A stretch of DNA of 64,000 bases from Pseudomonadales bacterium (GTDB lineage Bacteria > Pseudomonadota > Gammaproteobacteria > Pseudomonadales > Pseudohongiellaceae): positions 1-64,000 of the forward strand of contig JAJECW010000027.1 of NCBI GenBank assembly GCA_022821865.1. Direction: 5' to 3'. The notes beneath the pieces are model-generated. The model did no database searches, was not told the origin of the DNA, and saw only the letters and a program-made list of their open reading frames with translations. Made by a program: the position numbers and the translations under genes. Below, piece after piece: positions 43,226-54,010 of this stretch. The first letter of the stretch is position 1. Each line of letters opens with the position of its first letter.

Positions 43226-43987
43226 ATGAATGAACAGCAGTTATTGCGCTTCAGCCGCCAGATCATGTTGCCCGAGATGGACGTGGCGGGGCAGCGGAAG
43301 CTCATGGGAGCCGCCGTTCTCATTGTCGGCATGGGCGGGCTCGGCTGCCCCGCGGCCATGTATCTTGCCGCGGCCGGCGTCGGCCATCTGCTGATCGCCG
43401 ATGACGATGTCGTCGAATTGACCAATCTGCAGCGCCAGATCGCCCATGCCGAAAAATCACTCGGTCAGGCCAAGGTCGAATCCGCCCGGGACCGGCTGCT
43501 CAGCCTCAATCCCGATGTTGCCGTGACCACGATCCGTGAGCGCCTGCGAGGCGGCAGCCTCGATGCGGCGGTGGCCCGGGTCGACCTCGTGCTCGACGCC
43601 TGCGACAATTTCGAAACCCGTTTCGCCATCAACGCCTCCTGCGTCGCCAGGGGCAAGCCGCTGATTTCCGCCGCCGCCATCCGCATGCAGGGACAGATTG
43701 CCGCCTTCGATCCCAACATTGCCGCCAGCCCGTGCTACCATTGCCTGTATCCGCAAGTGGGCGAACTCGATACGAGCTGCGCCCGCAATGGCGTCATGGC
43801 GCCGCTTGTGGGCATTATCGGTTCGGTCCAGGCCATGGAAGCCATCAAGATGCTCACCGGCATCGGCCAGACTCTCATCGGTCGTCTCCTTCTCCTCGAT
43901 GCCGCGAGCATGCAATGGCGCGACCTCAAACTCCCACGGGACCCGGATTGTGAAACCTGCTCCTTCCGTCCCCACGCCGGACCTTGA
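43226..43987 (+). CDS. moeB: MoeB/ThiF-like adenylyltransferase
   Basis: 253 residues. Adenylates the C-terminus of a sulfur-carrier protein (MoaD or ThiS) for molybdopterin or thiazole synthesis. GMGGLGCPAAMYLAAAGVG nucleotide loop, DACDNFETRFAIN, CARNGVMAPLVGIIGSVQAMEAIKMLTG, and the zinc cysteines CYHC and CETC. MoeB and ThiF cannot be told apart with certainty. Stop overlaps nothing; rhlB begins 8 bp later. Confidence 0.9.
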   Translation: MNEQQLLRFSRQIMLPEMDVAGQRKLMGAAVLIVGMGGLGCPAAMYLAAAGVGHLLIADDDVVELTNLQRQIAHAEKSLGQAKVESARDRLLSLNPDVAVTTIRERLRGGSLDAAVARVDLVLDACDNFETRFAINASCVARGKPLISAAAIRMQGQIAAFDPNIAASPCYHCLYPQVGELDTSCARNGVMAPLVGIIGSVQAMEAIKMLTGIGQTLIGRLLLLDAASMQWRDLKLPRDPDCETCSFRPHAGP

Positions 43988-43995
43988 CCCACCCC

Positions 43996-45243
43996 ATGCT
44001 GGCTACTAACGAATCACTCACCACGTTCGACGAATTCGACCTGTGCGAACCCCTGCGCCAGGCGATCCATGCCCTGGGCTTCACCCATTGCACGCCGATC
44101 CAGGCCGCAAGCCTTCGTCATACCCTGCAAGGCCACGACGTCACCGGCAAGGCCCAGACCGGCACCGGCAAGACCGCGGCATTCCTCATCACCATCATCA
44201 ACGACCTGCTCAGCAATCCCGTGGAAGGCGAACGCTTCATCGGCGAACCCCGGGCGCTGGTGGTTGCCCCCACCCGGGAACTCGCCGGCCAGATCGCCGC
44301 CGACGCCGAAGCCCTCACCCGCTTTTGCGAACTGCGCGTGGTCACCCTGGTGGGGGGAGAGGATTATCAGAAACAGCATCGGGCGCTCGACGCCGGCCCG
44401 GTGGATATCGTCGTCGCCACTCCCGGCCGCCTGCTCGATTTCGCCGGCAGCGACAATCTGTACCTGGGTCTGATCGAACTGCTCGTCCTCGACGAGGCGG
44501 ACCGCATGCTCGACATGGGCTTCATCCCCCAGGTGCGCCAGATTGTTTCCCGCACGCCGCGCAAGGATTGTCGCCAGACCCTGCTCTACAGCGCCACCTT
44601 TCCGCCGGCGATCACCGAACTCGCCGGCCGCTGGGCGCTGGACCCGGTGATGGTGGAGGTCGATCCGGAGCAGATCGCCGCCGAGGCGGTGGACCAGAAA
44701 GTCTATCTCGTCACCACCAGCGACAAGTACCATCTCCTGTACAACCTGCTCAGCGAACCCGGCAAGAGCAAGGTGCTGGTATTCAGCAACCGGCGCGACC
44801 AGGTGCGCAGGCTCGCGGACGACCTGCACCGCAACGGCGTCAATTGCGGGATGCTGTCGGGTGAAATTCCCCAGCACAAGCGCAGCCGCACCCTCGCCAG
44901 GTTCAAGTCCGGCGAAATCCAGGTGCTCGTCGCCACCGACGTGGCCGGGCGTGGTCTCCATATAGAGGAAGTCTCCCACGTCATCAATTACACCTTGCCC
45001 GAGGAGCCCGATGACTACGTCCACCGCATAGGCCGCACCGGTCGCGCCGGCAAGGTGGGAACCTCCATCAGCTTCGCCTGCGAGGAGGATTCCTTCCTCC
45101 TGCCCCCCATCGAGGAAAAACTCGGCGGCAAACTCGACTGCATCCATCCCGATCCCTCCCAACTCACTCCGGCGCCACCCTTCCACCGCCCCTCCCAATT
45201 CAGGGAAAAACCCCAGCGCCGCCACACCCGCCGTCGCCACTGA
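43996..45243 (+). CDS. rhlB: DEAD-box RNA helicase RhlB
   Basis: 415 residues from ATG 43996. Q motif FTHCTPIQ, AQTGTGKTAAF (motif I), VLDEADRMLDMGF (II), YSATFPP (III), and HRIGRTGRAGKVG (VI), with a short basic tail ending RRHTRRRH. RhlB is the degradosome helicase. A TTG frame start at 43984 overlaps moeB and is rejected. Ends 332 bp before the S10 promoter. Confidence 0.93.
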   Translation: MLATNESLTTFDEFDLCEPLRQAIHALGFTHCTPIQAASLRHTLQGHDVTGKAQTGTGKTAAFLITIINDLLSNPVEGERFIGEPRALVVAPTRELAGQIAADAEALTRFCELRVVTLVGGEDYQKQHRALDAGPVDIVVATPGRLLDFAGSDNLYLGLIELLVLDEADRMLDMGFIPQVRQIVSRTPRKDCRQTLLYSATFPPAITELAGRWALDPVMVEVDPEQIAAEAVDQKVYLVTTSDKYHLLYNLLSEPGKSKVLVFSNRRDQVRRLADDLHRNGVNCGMLSGEIPQHKRSRTLARFKSGEIQVLVATDVAGRGLHIEEVSHVINYTLPEEPDDYVHRIGRTGRAGKVGTSISFACEEDSFLLPPIEEKLGGKLDCIHPDPSQLTPAPPFHRPSQFREKPQRRHTRRRH

Positions 45244-45253
45244 AATCCCCCGA

Positions 45254-45509
45254 GATTCTGCGACTGCGCGCAGAATGACGGAATTGGCACGCTGTGAGTC
45301 GCCGTCGGGGGGTGCGGTGCGGCGGGCGTGCGAGGGTGAGACCCGGTCGGCGTAGCTGACAAGAAGCGCAGCTTCTTGAGGGTCGAACGACTTGCCAAGG
45401 ATGGCAAGGCTGGGGTTGATCGAAGTCGACAGCCTCGCGCCAGGGAAGGCACGCACCCTCCCAAAGAATCCCTGAAGTGATTCTGCGACTGTGCGCAGAA
45501 TGACGGAAT
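45254..45509. repeat. Family C repeat unit with flanking hairpins
   Basis: Two copies of a palindromic GATTCTGCGACTG.GCGCAGAA hairpin (45254-45284 and 45479-45509, direct orientation) flank a family C unit at 45342-45458 (CCCGGTCGGCGTAGCTGAC, then AAGAAGCGCAGCTTCTT, then TTGCCAAGGATGGCAA). The unit is related to those at 57391-57749, and its second stem differs by paired changes. No gene between rhlB and the rpsJ promoter. Confidence 0.8.
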
Positions 45510-45574
45510 CGATATGCAGCGAGTCCCCACCAACACCCCAAACAAACTTTTTTGTGAATCCAGGCATTTTTTGC

Positions 45575-45603
45575 TTGACACCCCCAGGTCAAGTCAGCAA
45601 AAT
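45575..45603 (+). promoter_or_regulatory. Predicted promoter of the S10 operon
   Basis: TTGACA (45575-45580), 17-bp spacer, CAAAAT (45598-45603). The 134-base leader that follows to rpsJ could hold the L4-type regulatory structure; none was recognised. Upstream is non-coding repeat sequence, so this is the only evident start of the ribosomal block. Confidence 0.6.
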
Positions 45604-45719
45604 ACGCGTCTTTTTTGGGCGGGCGAACCTGAAACCGTCGATTTCGATGCGATCAGGCCGCGTCCGGGCAGTCGGGAAGCGAGGCGAAGAGCGGTAGGGG
45701 AAAGGGTCTTCCGGCCTGA

Positions 45720-46049
<330 letters not shown>

Positions 46050-46068
46050 GCGCGCTGAACCAGAACCA

Positions 46069-46103
46069 GGCAACGGGTTGTCAGTCCCCGTTGCCCTTTT
46101 TTT
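46069..46103 (+). terminator. Rho-independent terminator-like hairpin after rpsJ
   Basis: GGCAACGGG (46069-46077) pairs with CCCGTTGCC (46087-46095), followed by CTTTTTTT (46096-46103). A strong intrinsic terminator by sequence, placed between the first and second genes of the S10 operon, where read-through would be expected. Confidence 0.82.
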
Positions 46104-46110
46104 AGCTGAA

Positions 46111-46260
46111 GGAAGCGAAGATTCATCGCAGCTTCCGCGCGGCGCCAGGGATGCGCCGCCGAATTCCGCGGCGTAAGCCGCTGAATTCGGGAGCAAAACA
46201 AAACCACGCTTTTGTTTTGCGATGGAGGACAATTTCAGGGAGGAAATTGTTCGGAAAATA
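46111..46260 (+). repeat. Family A repeat, copy 4 (diverged)
   Basis: The most diverged copy, yet four stems are kept by paired changes: GCGGCGC/GCGCCGC (from GCGGCAC/GTGCCGC), GCGGC/GCCGC (from ATGGC/GCCAT), and ACAATTTC/GAAATTGT. The GCAAAACAAAA stem-loop is unchanged. It lies 107 nt before the rplC start. Confidence 0.9.
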
Positions 46261-46367
46261 GTCAATTGGCGCACTGATTTCACGGATATCCCCGATATCG
46301 CGCCAGGTGTAACGCGCAAGCGGCCAGAGAGGGTTTCAGCCCCGTGCACAATGAGGTGTTTTTGCAA

Positions 46368-47018
46368 ATGTCCTTAGGGCTTGTCGGTCGCAAGAGCGGG
46401 ATGACCCGCGTCTTCACGGAAGACGGGGAATCCGTTCCGGTGACCGTGGTGGAAGTGCAACCGAACCGGGTGACCCAGGTCAAGACCCCGGAGTCGGACG
46501 GTTACAGCGCGGTCCAGGTCACCATGGGCTCGCGCAAGCCTTCGCGCGTCAACAATTGTGAAGCCGGCCATTTCCGCAAGGCCGGAACCGAAGCCGGCGA
46601 AGGCCTGTGGGAGTTCCGCACCGAGGGCCTTGATCTCGGCGAAGTCAATGCCGGCAGCGAATTCCGCGTGGACCTGTTTGAAGCCGGCCAGAAAGTCGAC
46701 GTTACCGGCGTCTCCAAGGGCAAGGGCTTCCAGGGCACGGTCAAGCGGCACAATTTCAGCATGCAGGACGCCACCCACGGCAACTCGATTTCACACCGCG
46801 CCCCCGGCTCCATCGGCCAGTGCCAGACGCCGGGCAAGGTATTCAAGGGCAAGAAGATGGCCGGACAGATGGGCAATGCGCGCAAGACCGTGCAAAGCCT
46901 GGAAGTCGTGCGGGTGGACCTCGAAAACCATCTGCTGCTGATCAAGGGCGCGCTGCCCGGCGCCACCGGTTCCCGGGTCATTGTGCGGCCCGCCATCAAG
47001 ACCAGACGGACGAATTGA
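46368..47018 (+). CDS. rplC: Ribosomal protein uL3
   Basis: 216 residues from ATG 46368 with GAGGTG ~9 nt upstream. [31 protein letters not shown] and [17 protein letters not shown]...[27 protein letters not shown] are the family blocks. Needs its own promoter or read-through of the hairpin after rpsJ. Confidence 0.97.
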   Translation: MSLGLVGRKSGMTRVFTEDGESVPVTVVEVQPNRVTQVKTPESDGYSAVQVTMGSRKPSRVNNCEAGHFRKAGTEAGEGLWEFRTEGLDLGEVNAGSEFRVDLFEAGQKVDVTGVSKGKGFQGTVKRHNFSMQDATHGNSISHRAPGSIGQCQTPGKVFKGKKMAGQMGNARKTVQSLEVVRVDLENHLLLIKGALPGATGSRVIVRPAIKTRRTN

Positions 47019-47020
47019 TC

Positions 47021-47638
47021 ATGGAACTGGCCTTGACGGTTCCGGGCAAGAAGACCCGGAAAAAGATTTCCCTTCCCGACGAGGCCTTTGCCCGGGAATT
47101 CAATGAGCCGCTGGTGCATCAGACGGTGGTGACCTATCTCGCCGGCGCCCGCCAGGGCAGCGTCCGGCAGAAGAACCGCTCCGAAGTCCGCGGCGGCGGG
47201 CGCAAGCCCTGGCGCCAGAAGGGCACCGGCAGGGCCCGGGCCGGCACAATCCGTTCGCCGATCTGGCGCGGCGGCGGCCTTGCTTTCGCGGCCCGGCCCA
47301 GGGACTACGGCAAGAAACTCAATCGCAAGATGTACCGCAGCGCGATGCGGTGCATCGTTTCCGAACTCATCCGCCAGCAACGCCTCATTGTGGTGGACGA
47401 TTTCAGCCTCGAATCGCACAAGACGAAGGAACTCGTGGGCAAGCTCAGGGAATTCGAACTCGACAACGTGCTCATCATCACCGGAGGGGTGGAGCGGAAC
47501 CTCTATCTCGCCGCCCGCAATCTCCACAAGGTGGACGTGCTCGACGCCCAGGCCATCGACCCGGTGAGCCTGATCGGATTCGACAAGGTGCTTTGTACCT
47601 TGGCGGCCATGAAGCAGATGGAAGGAATGCTGTCATGA
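47021..47638 (+). CDS. rplD: Ribosomal protein uL4
   Basis: 205 residues from ATG 47021, two bases after the rplC stop. Loop [35 protein letters not shown] is diagnostic. In E. coli L4 represses the S10 operon through its leader; whether that holds here is unknown given the broken operon front. Overlaps rplW by 4 bp. Confidence 0.97.
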   Translation: MELALTVPGKKTRKKISLPDEAFAREFNEPLVHQTVVTYLAGARQGSVRQKNRSEVRGGGRKPWRQKGTGRARAGTIRSPIWRGGGLAFAARPRDYGKKLNRKMYRSAMRCIVSELIRQQRLIVVDDFSLESHKTKELVGKLREFELDNVLIITGGVERNLYLAARNLHKVDVLDAQAIDPVSLIGFDKVLCTLAAMKQMEGMLS

Positions 47639-47934
47639 ACCCGGAACGCATGTATCAGGTATTGCTGGCGCCGCATGTGTCCGAGAAGACCACCATAGCC
47701 GGCGAAGAACACAACCAGTACGCCTTCCGGGTGGCGCGGGACGCCACCAAGGCGGAAATCAGGACCGCGGTGGAAACCATCTACGAAGTGGTGGTCGCCG
47801 ATCTCCAGGTGCTCAATGTGAAGGGCAAGGTCAAGGGCGCCGCCCGGGGCCGTCCGCGCAAGCGCCCGGACTGGCGCAAGGCCTATGTGCGCCTGCGGCC
47901 CGGCGATGAAATCGATTTCGCGGATGCGGGTTAG
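47635..47934 (+). CDS. rplW: Ribosomal protein uL23
   Basis: 99 residues. ATG 47635 overlaps the rplD stop (ATGA). [44 protein letters not shown]...[22 protein letters not shown] fits the family; it sits at the tunnel exit and binds trigger factor and SRP. Confidence 0.96.
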   Translation: MNPERMYQVLLAPHVSEKTTIAGEEHNQYAFRVARDATKAEIRTAVETIYEVVVADLQVLNVKGKVKGAARGRPRKRPDWRKAYVRLRPGDEIDFADAG

Positions 47935-47956
47935 CGGGTTAGGAGGAGTTGACGCC

Positions 47957-48787
47957 ATGCCGGTCGTAAAATGCAAACCCACGTCACCCGGACGCCGTTT
48001 TGTCGTCAAGGTGCGCCATCCCGAATTGCACAAGGGCGCGCCATTCGCGCCGCTTACCGCGCCCAAGCCGAAAACCGGCGGTCGCAACAACCAGGGCAGA
48101 ATCACCCGGCGTCACGCCGGCGGCGGCCACAAGCAGAAGTACCGCATCATTGATTTCCGCCGCAACAAGGACAATATCGAAGCCAAAGTGGAACGGCTCG
48201 AATACGACCCGAACCGCTCGGCGAATATCGCCCTGCTGCTCTATGCCGATGGCGAGCGCCGCTACATCATCGCCCCGGCGGCAGTACGGGCGGGAGACCG
48301 GCTCCTGTCCGGCGAGGATTCTCCGATTCGCGCCGGCAACTGCCTGCCGCTGCGCAATGTGCCGCTTGGCAGCACCGTGCACTGCGTCGAGTTGAAGCCG
48401 GGCAAGGGCGCCCAGATCGCCCGCAGCGCCGGCGCCTCGGTGCAGCTCGTGGCCCGGGAAGGAAAGTACGTCACCCTGCGTCTGCGCTCCGGCGAAATGC
48501 GCAAGGTGCTTGCCGAATGCCGCGCAACCCTGGGCGAAGTTTCCAACTCCGAGCATTCCCTGCGTTCCCTGGGCAAGGCGGGCGCGAGCCGCTGGCGCGG
48601 CATCCGGCCAACGGTGCGGGGCGTGGTGATGAACCCCGTGGATCACCCGCATGGCGGCGGCGAAGGCAAGTCCTCCGGCGGCCGGCATCCGGTATCGCCC
48701 ACCGGTGTGCCCACCAAGGGCTTCAAGACCCGCTCCAACAAGCGCACCGACAAGCTGATCGTGCGGCGCAGAAAGTCGAACCGCTAG
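47957..48787 (+). CDS. rplB: Ribosomal protein uL2
   Basis: 276 residues from ATG 47957, with AGGAGGAG upstream. [37 protein letters not shown], and [34 protein letters not shown] (peptidyl-transferase-centre His block) are diagnostic. Confidence 0.98.
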   Translation: MPVVKCKPTSPGRRFVVKVRHPELHKGAPFAPLTAPKPKTGGRNNQGRITRRHAGGGHKQKYRIIDFRRNKDNIEAKVERLEYDPNRSANIALLLYADGERRYIIAPAAVRAGDRLLSGEDSPIRAGNCLPLRNVPLGSTVHCVELKPGKGAQIARSAGASVQLVAREGKYVTLRLRSGEMRKVLAECRATLGEVSNSEHSLRSLGKAGASRWRGIRPTVRGVVMNPVDHPHGGGEGKSSGGRHPVSPTGVPTKGFKTRSNKRTDKLIVRRRKSNR

Positions 48788-48820
48788 GGTAGTCCGGGAT
48801 CAGGATAGAGGAATCGAAAC

Positions 48821-49099
48821 GTGCCACGTTCATTGAAAAAAGGCCCCTTTATCGATCTGCACCTGATGAAGAAAGTGCAGAAGGCCGCGGAGAACAACGA
48901 CAAGCGCCCGATCAAGACCTGGTCGCGGCGCTCGATGATTTCGCCGGACATGCTCGGCCTGACGATCGCCGTACACAACGGCCGCCAGCATGTGCCGGTG
49001 TTCATCAGCGAAGACATGGTGGGTCACAAACTCGGCGAGTTTGCCCTGACCCGCACCTATCGCAGCCATGTTGCCGACAAGAAGGCGAAGCGGCGGTAG
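48821..49099 (+). CDS. rpsS: Ribosomal protein uS19
   Basis: 92 residues from GTG 48821. [21 protein letters not shown] and [30 protein letters not shown] match the family at full length. Confidence 0.97.
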   Translation: MPRSLKKGPFIDLHLMKKVQKAAENNDKRPIKTWSRRSMISPDMLGLTIAVHNGRQHVPVFISEDMVGHKLGEFALTRTYRSHVADKKAKRR

Positions 49100-49117
49100 C
49101 CGGCGGGAGATACGGTA

Positions 49118-49453
49118 ATGGAAGTGGCGGCAAGATTGCGGGGCGCGCGGATTTCGGCGCAGAAGGCGCGGCTCGTGGCGGATCAGGTCCGCGGCAAGCC
49201 CGTGGAGGAAGCCCTGCGGGTGCTGACTTTCAGCACCCGGAAAGCCGCGGCGATCATCCGCAAGCTGCTCGATTCGGCCATCGCCAACGCCGAGCACAAT
49301 GAAGGCGCCGATGTGGACGAGTTGAAGATAGCGGCGATTTGCGTGGACGAGGCGCGCACCATGAAACGTATCCGGCCGCGGGCAAAGGGCAGGGCGGACC
49401 GGATTCTCAAGCGCTCCTGCCATATCACCATCAAGGTAGCCGACGGCGCGTAA
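49118..49453 (+). CDS. rplV: Ribosomal protein uL22
   Basis: 111 residues. [35 protein letters not shown] and [24 protein letters not shown] define it. It begins 18 bp after rpsS. Confidence 0.97.
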   Translation: MEVAARLRGARISAQKARLVADQVRGKPVEEALRVLTFSTRKAAAIIRKLLDSAIANAEHNEGADVDELKIAAICVDEARTMKRIRPRAKGRADRILKRSCHITIKVADGA

Positions 49454-49490
49454 GACGCGGTGGGCAAAGGCGGGGGTCAGGACTAGGCAA

Positions 49491-50174
49491 ATGGGTCAAA
49501 AAGCGCATCCAACCGGCATCAGGCTTGGCATCGTCAAGCGGCACACCTCGCTGTGGTACGCCGAAGGCGAGCAATACGCGGACAATCTCCTCGTGGACCT
49601 GAAGGTGCGCGAATACATCCGCAAGCGCCTCGCCAATGCCTCGGTATCCCGGGTGGATATCGAACGCCCCGCCGAAACCGCGCGCATCACGATTCATACC
49701 GCGCGCCCCGGCATCGTGATCGGCAAGAAGGGCGAGGACGTGGAAAAATTGCGCGCCGCCCTCGCCAACCTGATGCAGCTCGATCAGCGGGCGGTGCAGG
49801 TGAACATTGAAGAGATCCGCAAGCCCGACCTCGACGCCCAGCTCGTCGCCGACAGCGTGGCCCAGCAGCTCGAGCGCCGGGTGATGTTTCGCCGGGCGAT
49901 GAAGCGGGCGGTGCAGAACGCCATGCGCCACGGCGCCGAAGGCATCAAGGTGCAGGTGGGCGGCCGCCTCGGCGGCGCGGAGATTGCGCGCTCGGAATGG
50001 TATCGCGAAGGCCGCGTGCCCTTGCACACCTTCCGCGCCGATATCGACTACGCCACATCGGAAGCCAGCACCACCTATGGCGTGATCGGCGTCAAGGTAT
50101 GGATTTTCCGGGGCGAGGTGTTCGATATCGACGAAGCCATGCTCGGGCCCGGCGCCAAGGCGGCCCAGGCTTAG
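49491..50174 (+). CDS. rpsC: Ribosomal protein uS3
   Basis: 227 residues. [23 protein letters not shown] start, KH-domain [14 protein letters not shown], and [26 protein letters not shown]. The stop TAG at 50172-50174 shares its last base with the first base of family A copy 5. Confidence 0.97.
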   Translation: MGQKAHPTGIRLGIVKRHTSLWYAEGEQYADNLLVDLKVREYIRKRLANASVSRVDIERPAETARITIHTARPGIVIGKKGEDVEKLRAALANLMQLDQRAVQVNIEEIRKPDLDAQLVADSVAQQLERRVMFRRAMKRAVQNAMRHGAEGIKVQVGGRLGGAEIARSEWYREGRVPLHTFRADIDYATSEASTTYGVIGVKVWIFRGEVFDIDEAMLGPGAKAAQA

Positions 50175-50325
50175 GGAAGCTCTGATTAAGTCAGAGCTTC
50201 CCTGCGGCACATGGAAGTGCCGCCGAATTTGATGGCGTAAGCCATTGAATTCTGGAGCAAAACAAAACCACGCTTTTGTTTTGCGATAATGAAAAACTCC
50301 ACGGATGGAGTTTTTCAGAGAATAC
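50174..50325 (+). repeat. Family A repeat, copy 5, between rpsC and rplP
   Basis: Complete five-hairpin copy (152 bp), joined directly to the rpsC stop and ending 65 nt before the rplP start. It splits genes that are normally back to back in the S10 operon. Confidence 0.93.
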
Positions 50326-50390
50326 ATAGGCGGTCGCCGGGTCAGACTGCAACAGCGCGGACCGGATAAAGGTAGAGAGAGTCGGAAAAA

Positions 50391-50804
50391 GTGTTACAGC
50401 CCAAGCGCACCAAGTTTCGCAAGATGCACAAGGGCCGCAATCGCGGCCTGTCCCACCGCGGCAGTTCGGTGGATTTCGGCCAGTTCGGCCTGAAAGCCAT
50501 CAGCCGCGGCCGCCTGACCGCGCGCCAGATCGAAGCGGCGCGGCGGGCGATGACGCGCCGGGTGCGCCGGGGCGGCAAGATCTGGATCCGGGTATTCCCG
50601 GACAAGCCGATTACCCAGAAGCCGCTCGAGGTGCGTCAGGGCAAGGGCAAGGGCAATGTGGAGTACTGGGTTGCCCAGATTCAGCCGGGCCGGGTCATGT
50701 TCGAGATTGAAGGCGTGGATGAAGAATTGGCCCGGGACGCGTTTTCCCTGGCCGCGGCCAAGCTGCCGTTCCGCACGAGTTTTGTGAAACGGACGGTCAT
50801 GTGA
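50391..50804 (+). CDS. rplP: Ribosomal protein uL16
   Basis: 137 residues, starting at GTG 50391. [85 protein letters not shown]. Stop overlaps the rpmC start (ATGTGATG). Confidence 0.97.
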   Translation: MLQPKRTKFRKMHKGRNRGLSHRGSSVDFGQFGLKAISRGRLTARQIEAARRAMTRRVRRGGKIWIRVFPDKPITQKPLEVRQGKGKGNVEYWVAQIQPGRVMFEIEGVDEELARDAFSLAAAKLPFRTSFVKRTVM

Positions 50805-51028
50805 TGAAAGCGAGCGAGTTGCGGGAATTGACCCCCGCCGAATTGCGGACCCGGCTGGAGGAATTGCGCAAGGAGCAGTTCGGTTATCGAATGCAGAAAG
50901 CGACAGGCCAGTTGGGCCAGCCGCATCTGGCGACGGCGGTGCGCAAGGATATTGCGAGAATCAAGACATTGCTCGCCGAGAAGGCCGCCGCGGACGCGGC
51001 GCTGACGGCGGTGGAAGAAAGCGAATGA
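50804..51028 (+). CDS. rpmC: Ribosomal protein uL29
   Basis: 74 residues, about 11 longer than in E. coli because of a C-terminal Ala/Glu tail ([17 protein letters not shown]). [37 protein letters not shown] is typical. Overlaps rpsQ by 4 bp. Confidence 0.95.
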   Translation: MKASELRELTPAELRTRLEELRKEQFGYRMQKATGQLGQPHLATAVRKDIARIKTLLAEKAAADAALTAVEESE

Positions 51029-51300
51029 CAGAAATCAATGTGGAACAGGGCAGGGGACGCACGACTTCGGGCAGGGTGATCAGCAACCGCATGGACAAGT
51101 CCATCGTGGTGCTCGTGGAGCGGCGGGTCAAGCATCCGGTGTACGGCAAGATCGTCAAGCGCTCCACGCGGATTGCCGCCCATGACGCGAACAACGACTG
51201 CCGGCCCGGCGATGAAGTTACCATCCGCGAGGTGCGGCCGATCTCCCGCACCAAGTCCTGGGCGCTGGTTTCCATTGACAAGCGGGCCACGGGAGTTTGA
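51025..51300 (+). CDS. rpsQ: Ribosomal protein uS17
   Basis: 91 residues. [67 protein letters not shown] is diagnostic. ATG 51025 overlaps the rpmC end. Confidence 0.96.
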   Translation: MTEINVEQGRGRTTSGRVISNRMDKSIVVLVERRVKHPVYGKIVKRSTRIAAHDANNDCRPGDEVTIREVRPISRTKSWALVSIDKRATGV

Positions 51301-51383
51301 TGGCCCATGAAAAGCATGACGGAAGCTGTCACGGACATCGGGCCAGGGGTGTGGCCCAGGGATCGAAAGGCGGAAACTGAGCG

Positions 51384-51752
51384 ATGATTCAAGTGCAATC
51401 CTACCTCGATGTGGCCGACAACAGCGGCGCGCGCCGGGTCATGTGCATCAAGGTGCTTGGCGGCTCCCACCGGCGCTATGCCCGGATCGGCGACATCATC
51501 AAGGTCACCGTGAAGGAGGCGATTCCCCGGGGAAGGGTGAAGAAGGGCCAGGTGCTTGACGCGCTCGTGGTGCGAACCCGCAAGGGTGTGCGCCGGGGCG
51601 ACGGCTCGCTGATCCGCTTTGACGACAACGCCGCGATTCTGTTGAACAACCAGCAGGCGCCCATCGGCACCCGGGTATTCGGCCCGGTTACCAGGGAACT
51701 GCGGGAAGAGCGTTTCATGCGGATCATTTCACTGGCGCCGGAGGTGTTGTAA
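51384..51752 (+). CDS. rplN: Ribosomal protein uL14
   Basis: 122 residues. [55 protein letters not shown] and [24 protein letters not shown]. Preceded by an 83-bp gap after rpsQ, the usual L14 leader position. Confidence 0.98.
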   Translation: MIQVQSYLDVADNSGARRVMCIKVLGGSHRRYARIGDIIKVTVKEAIPRGRVKKGQVLDALVVRTRKGVRRGDGSLIRFDDNAAILLNNQQAPIGTRVFGPVTRELREERFMRIISLAPEVL

Positions 51753-51784
51753 TCGGCTGTCGGGGCTGATGGGGACTGCAAGCT

Positions 51785-52099
51785 ATGCGCAAACTGCGAC
51801 GAGACGACGAAGTGATCGTGATTGCCGGCCGGGACAAGGGCACCCGGGGCACGATCTCCCGCATGGTGGGCGATGACCGGGTCATCGTCGCGGGGGTCAA
51901 CATGATCAAGCGGCATACCCGGCCCAATCCCAATCTGGGTCAGGCGGGCGGCATCGTGGAGAAAGAGGCGCCACTGCATATTTCCAATGTGGCGATATTC
52001 AATCCCGACACCGGCGCGCCCGACCGGGTCGGCATTCGCATCGACGAGGAAGGCGGCAAGACCCGCTTCTTCAAGTCGAGCGGTGACGCAATAGACTGA
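51785..52099 (+). CDS. rplX: Ribosomal protein uL24
   Basis: 104 residues, standard length. KOW motif [24 protein letters not shown], then [36 protein letters not shown]. Confidence 0.97.
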   Translation: MRKLRRDDEVIVIAGRDKGTRGTISRMVGDDRVIVAGVNMIKRHTRPNPNLGQAGGIVEKEAPLHISNVAIFNPDTGAPDRVGIRIDEEGGKTRFFKSSGDAID

Positions 52100-52118
52100 A
52101 ACAGGCCTGGTGAGAGCG

Positions 52119-52676
52119 ATGGCGGGGTTCAAGAAATTCTATCAGCGGGAAGTGGCGCCAGCCTTGACGAAGCAATTCGGCTACGCCAATCCCATGCAGG
52201 TGCCCAAGGTAACCAAGGTGGTGCTCAACATGGGCCTTGGCGATGCGGTTGCGGACAAGAAAGTCCTGGAGCACGCCAGCGCCGACATGCAGGCCATCAG
52301 CGGCCAGAAGCCGGTGATCACCAAGGCGCGCAAGAGCGTGGCGGGCTTCAAGATCCGCGAAGGCTGGCCCATCGGCTGCAAAGTGACCCTGCGGGGCGAG
52401 CGAATGTACGAATTTCTCGAGCGGCTGGTGGGAATCGCCATCCCCAGAATCCGGGATTTCCGCGGCCTCAATCCAAAATCCTTTGACGGCAACGGCAATT
52501 TCGCCATGGGCGTGAGCGAACAGATCATCTTCCCCGAGATCGACTATGACAAGATCGACAAGATCCGGGGGCTCGACATCATTATCGCCACCGACGCCGA
52601 CAGCGATGAGGAAGGGCGGGCCCTGCTCGCCGCCATGCGCTTTCCCTTCCGGGGCATGGGCGCGGCGGCGGGTTGA
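52119..52676 (+). CDS. rplE: Ribosomal protein uL5
   Basis: 185 residues from ATG 52119; a GTG at 52110 would add three residues. [68 protein letters not shown], and [24 protein letters not shown] small C-terminal extension (RGMGAAAG). Confidence 0.96.
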   Translation: MAGFKKFYQREVAPALTKQFGYANPMQVPKVTKVVLNMGLGDAVADKKVLEHASADMQAISGQKPVITKARKSVAGFKIREGWPIGCKVTLRGERMYEFLERLVGIAIPRIRDFRGLNPKSFDGNGNFAMGVSEQIIFPEIDYDKIDKIRGLDIIIATDADSDEEGRALLAAMRFPFRGMGAAAG

Positions 52677-52720
52677 CGGCAACGGGAGCGAACGCGGCAG
52701 GCGCCGCGGGAGAAGGGTAC

Positions 52721-53026
52721 ATGGCAAAAGTTTCAATGATCGCCAGGGAAGCGAAGCGAATGAAGACCGTGCGGCAGTACGCCGCCCGCCGCGCCGCGCT
52801 GAAGGCGGTGCTCGCCGACTCGAAGGCGAGCGGCGAGGAAAAGTGGGAAGCGCAGATGAAGTTGCAGAAGCTGCCGCGAAACGCGAGCCCGGTGCGGGTC
52901 GTGCGGCGCTGCCGGCTCACCGGCAGGCCCCGGGGCGTGTTTCGCAAGTTCGGCCTGTGCCGCAACAAGCTGCGCGAAGCGGCCATGCGCGGCGATGTGC
53001 CGGGCCTGGTGAAAGCGAGCTGGTAG
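52721..53026 (+). CDS. rpsN: Ribosomal protein uS14 (zinc-free long form)
   Basis: 101 residues, the E. coli-type form without the CxxC zinc ribbon: [16 protein letters not shown] and [38 protein letters not shown]. Confidence 0.97.
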   Translation: MAKVSMIAREAKRMKTVRQYAARRAALKAVLADSKASGEEKWEAQMKLQKLPRNASPVRVVRRCRLTGRPRGVFRKFGLCRNKLREAAMRGDVPGLVKASW

Positions 53027-53039
53027 GCGGAGAGTTACC

Positions 53040-53435
53040 ATGAGCATGACCGATCCGATCGCCGATTACCTGACCCGCATCCGCAATGCGCAAATGGCCA
53101 GGCTGGAAACCGTGCGCAGTCCGGCGTCGAAGATCAAGCTTGCGATCTCCGGACTGCTGCTTGAGGAGGGCTATATCCAGTCCTATTCGGTGGACGACAA
53201 CGGCGGCAAGCCGGAAATCGAAGTGGCGCTGAAGTACGTCAACGGCGTGCCCGCCATCGAAGAGATCAAGCGGGTAAGCCGTCCCGGCCTGCGCAGCTAT
53301 CGCGGCAAGGACGATTTGCCCAGCAACCGCGCCGGTCTCGGCACCGTCATCATGTCCACCAATCTGGGCCTGATGACAGACCGCCAGGCCCGGGCAAAGG
53401 GCGTGGGCGGCGAAGTGATCTGCACGGTGTTCTAG
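53040..53435 (+). CDS. rpsH: Ribosomal protein uS8
   Basis: 131 residues. [18 protein letters not shown] and [40 protein letters not shown] 53040 with GGCGGAGAG upstream; a second ATG at 53046. In E. coli S8 represses the spc operon at the rplE region. Confidence 0.97.
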   Translation: MSMTDPIADYLTRIRNAQMARLETVRSPASKIKLAISGLLLEEGYIQSYSVDDNGGKPEIEVALKYVNGVPAIEEIKRVSRPGLRSYRGKDDLPSNRAGLGTVIMSTNLGLMTDRQARAKGVGGEVICTVF

Positions 53436-53466
53436 GCGCGGTCCCGAGCGATACAGGAACCAGACA

Positions 53467-54000
53467 ATGTCGAGAATGGCCAACAATCCGGTGCAACTTC
53501 CCAAAGGTGTGGAAGCGGCGCTGCGCGGCGGAGAAGTCTCCGTCAAGGGTGGCAAGGGTTCCTTGCAGCTCGCGCTGCCGGTGGAAGTCGAGGTGGCCCA
53601 GGGCGAGGAAGGTCTGCGGGTCAGCGCCCGGCGAAATTCGCGGCGGGCCAACGCCATGGTGGGAACCGTGCATTCCCTGCTGCGCAACATGGTCACCGGG
53701 GTTTCCGAAGGCTATGAGAAAAAACTGGAACTGCGCGGCGTCGGTTATCGCGCAAGAGCCCAGGGGTCCAAACTGAATCTGACCCTGGGCTATTCCCACC
53801 CCATTGATTACGCCGTCCCCGATGGCGTCAAGGTGGAAACGCCGTCCCAGACGGAAATCAGCGTCAGCGGGGCGGACAAGCAGAAAGTGGGCCAGGTGGC
53901 CGCCGAAATCCGCGGTTTCCGCCCGCCCGAGCCCTACAAGGGCAAGGGTATTCGCTATGTTGGCGAGCGCGTGTTCTCGAAAGAGGCGAAGAAGAAGTAG
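53467..54000 (+). CDS. rplF: Ribosomal protein uL6
   Basis: 177 residues, as in E. coli. [31 protein letters not shown] and [33 protein letters not shown], with [24 protein letters not shown] at the end. Confidence 0.97.
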   Translation: MSRMANNPVQLPKGVEAALRGGEVSVKGGKGSLQLALPVEVEVAQGEEGLRVSARRNSRRANAMVGTVHSLLRNMVTGVSEGYEKKLELRGVGYRARAQGSKLNLTLGYSHPIDYAVPDGVKVETPSQTEISVSGADKQKVGQVAAEIRGFRPPEPYKGKGIRYVGERVFSKEAKKK

Positions 54001-54010
54001 AGGCCAGATT

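Noticed and set aside
44014..45567. A 517-codon minus-strand frame opposite rhlB
   Set aside because: Opposite strand has all DEAD-box motifs; the frame itself is low-complexity and unlike any family.
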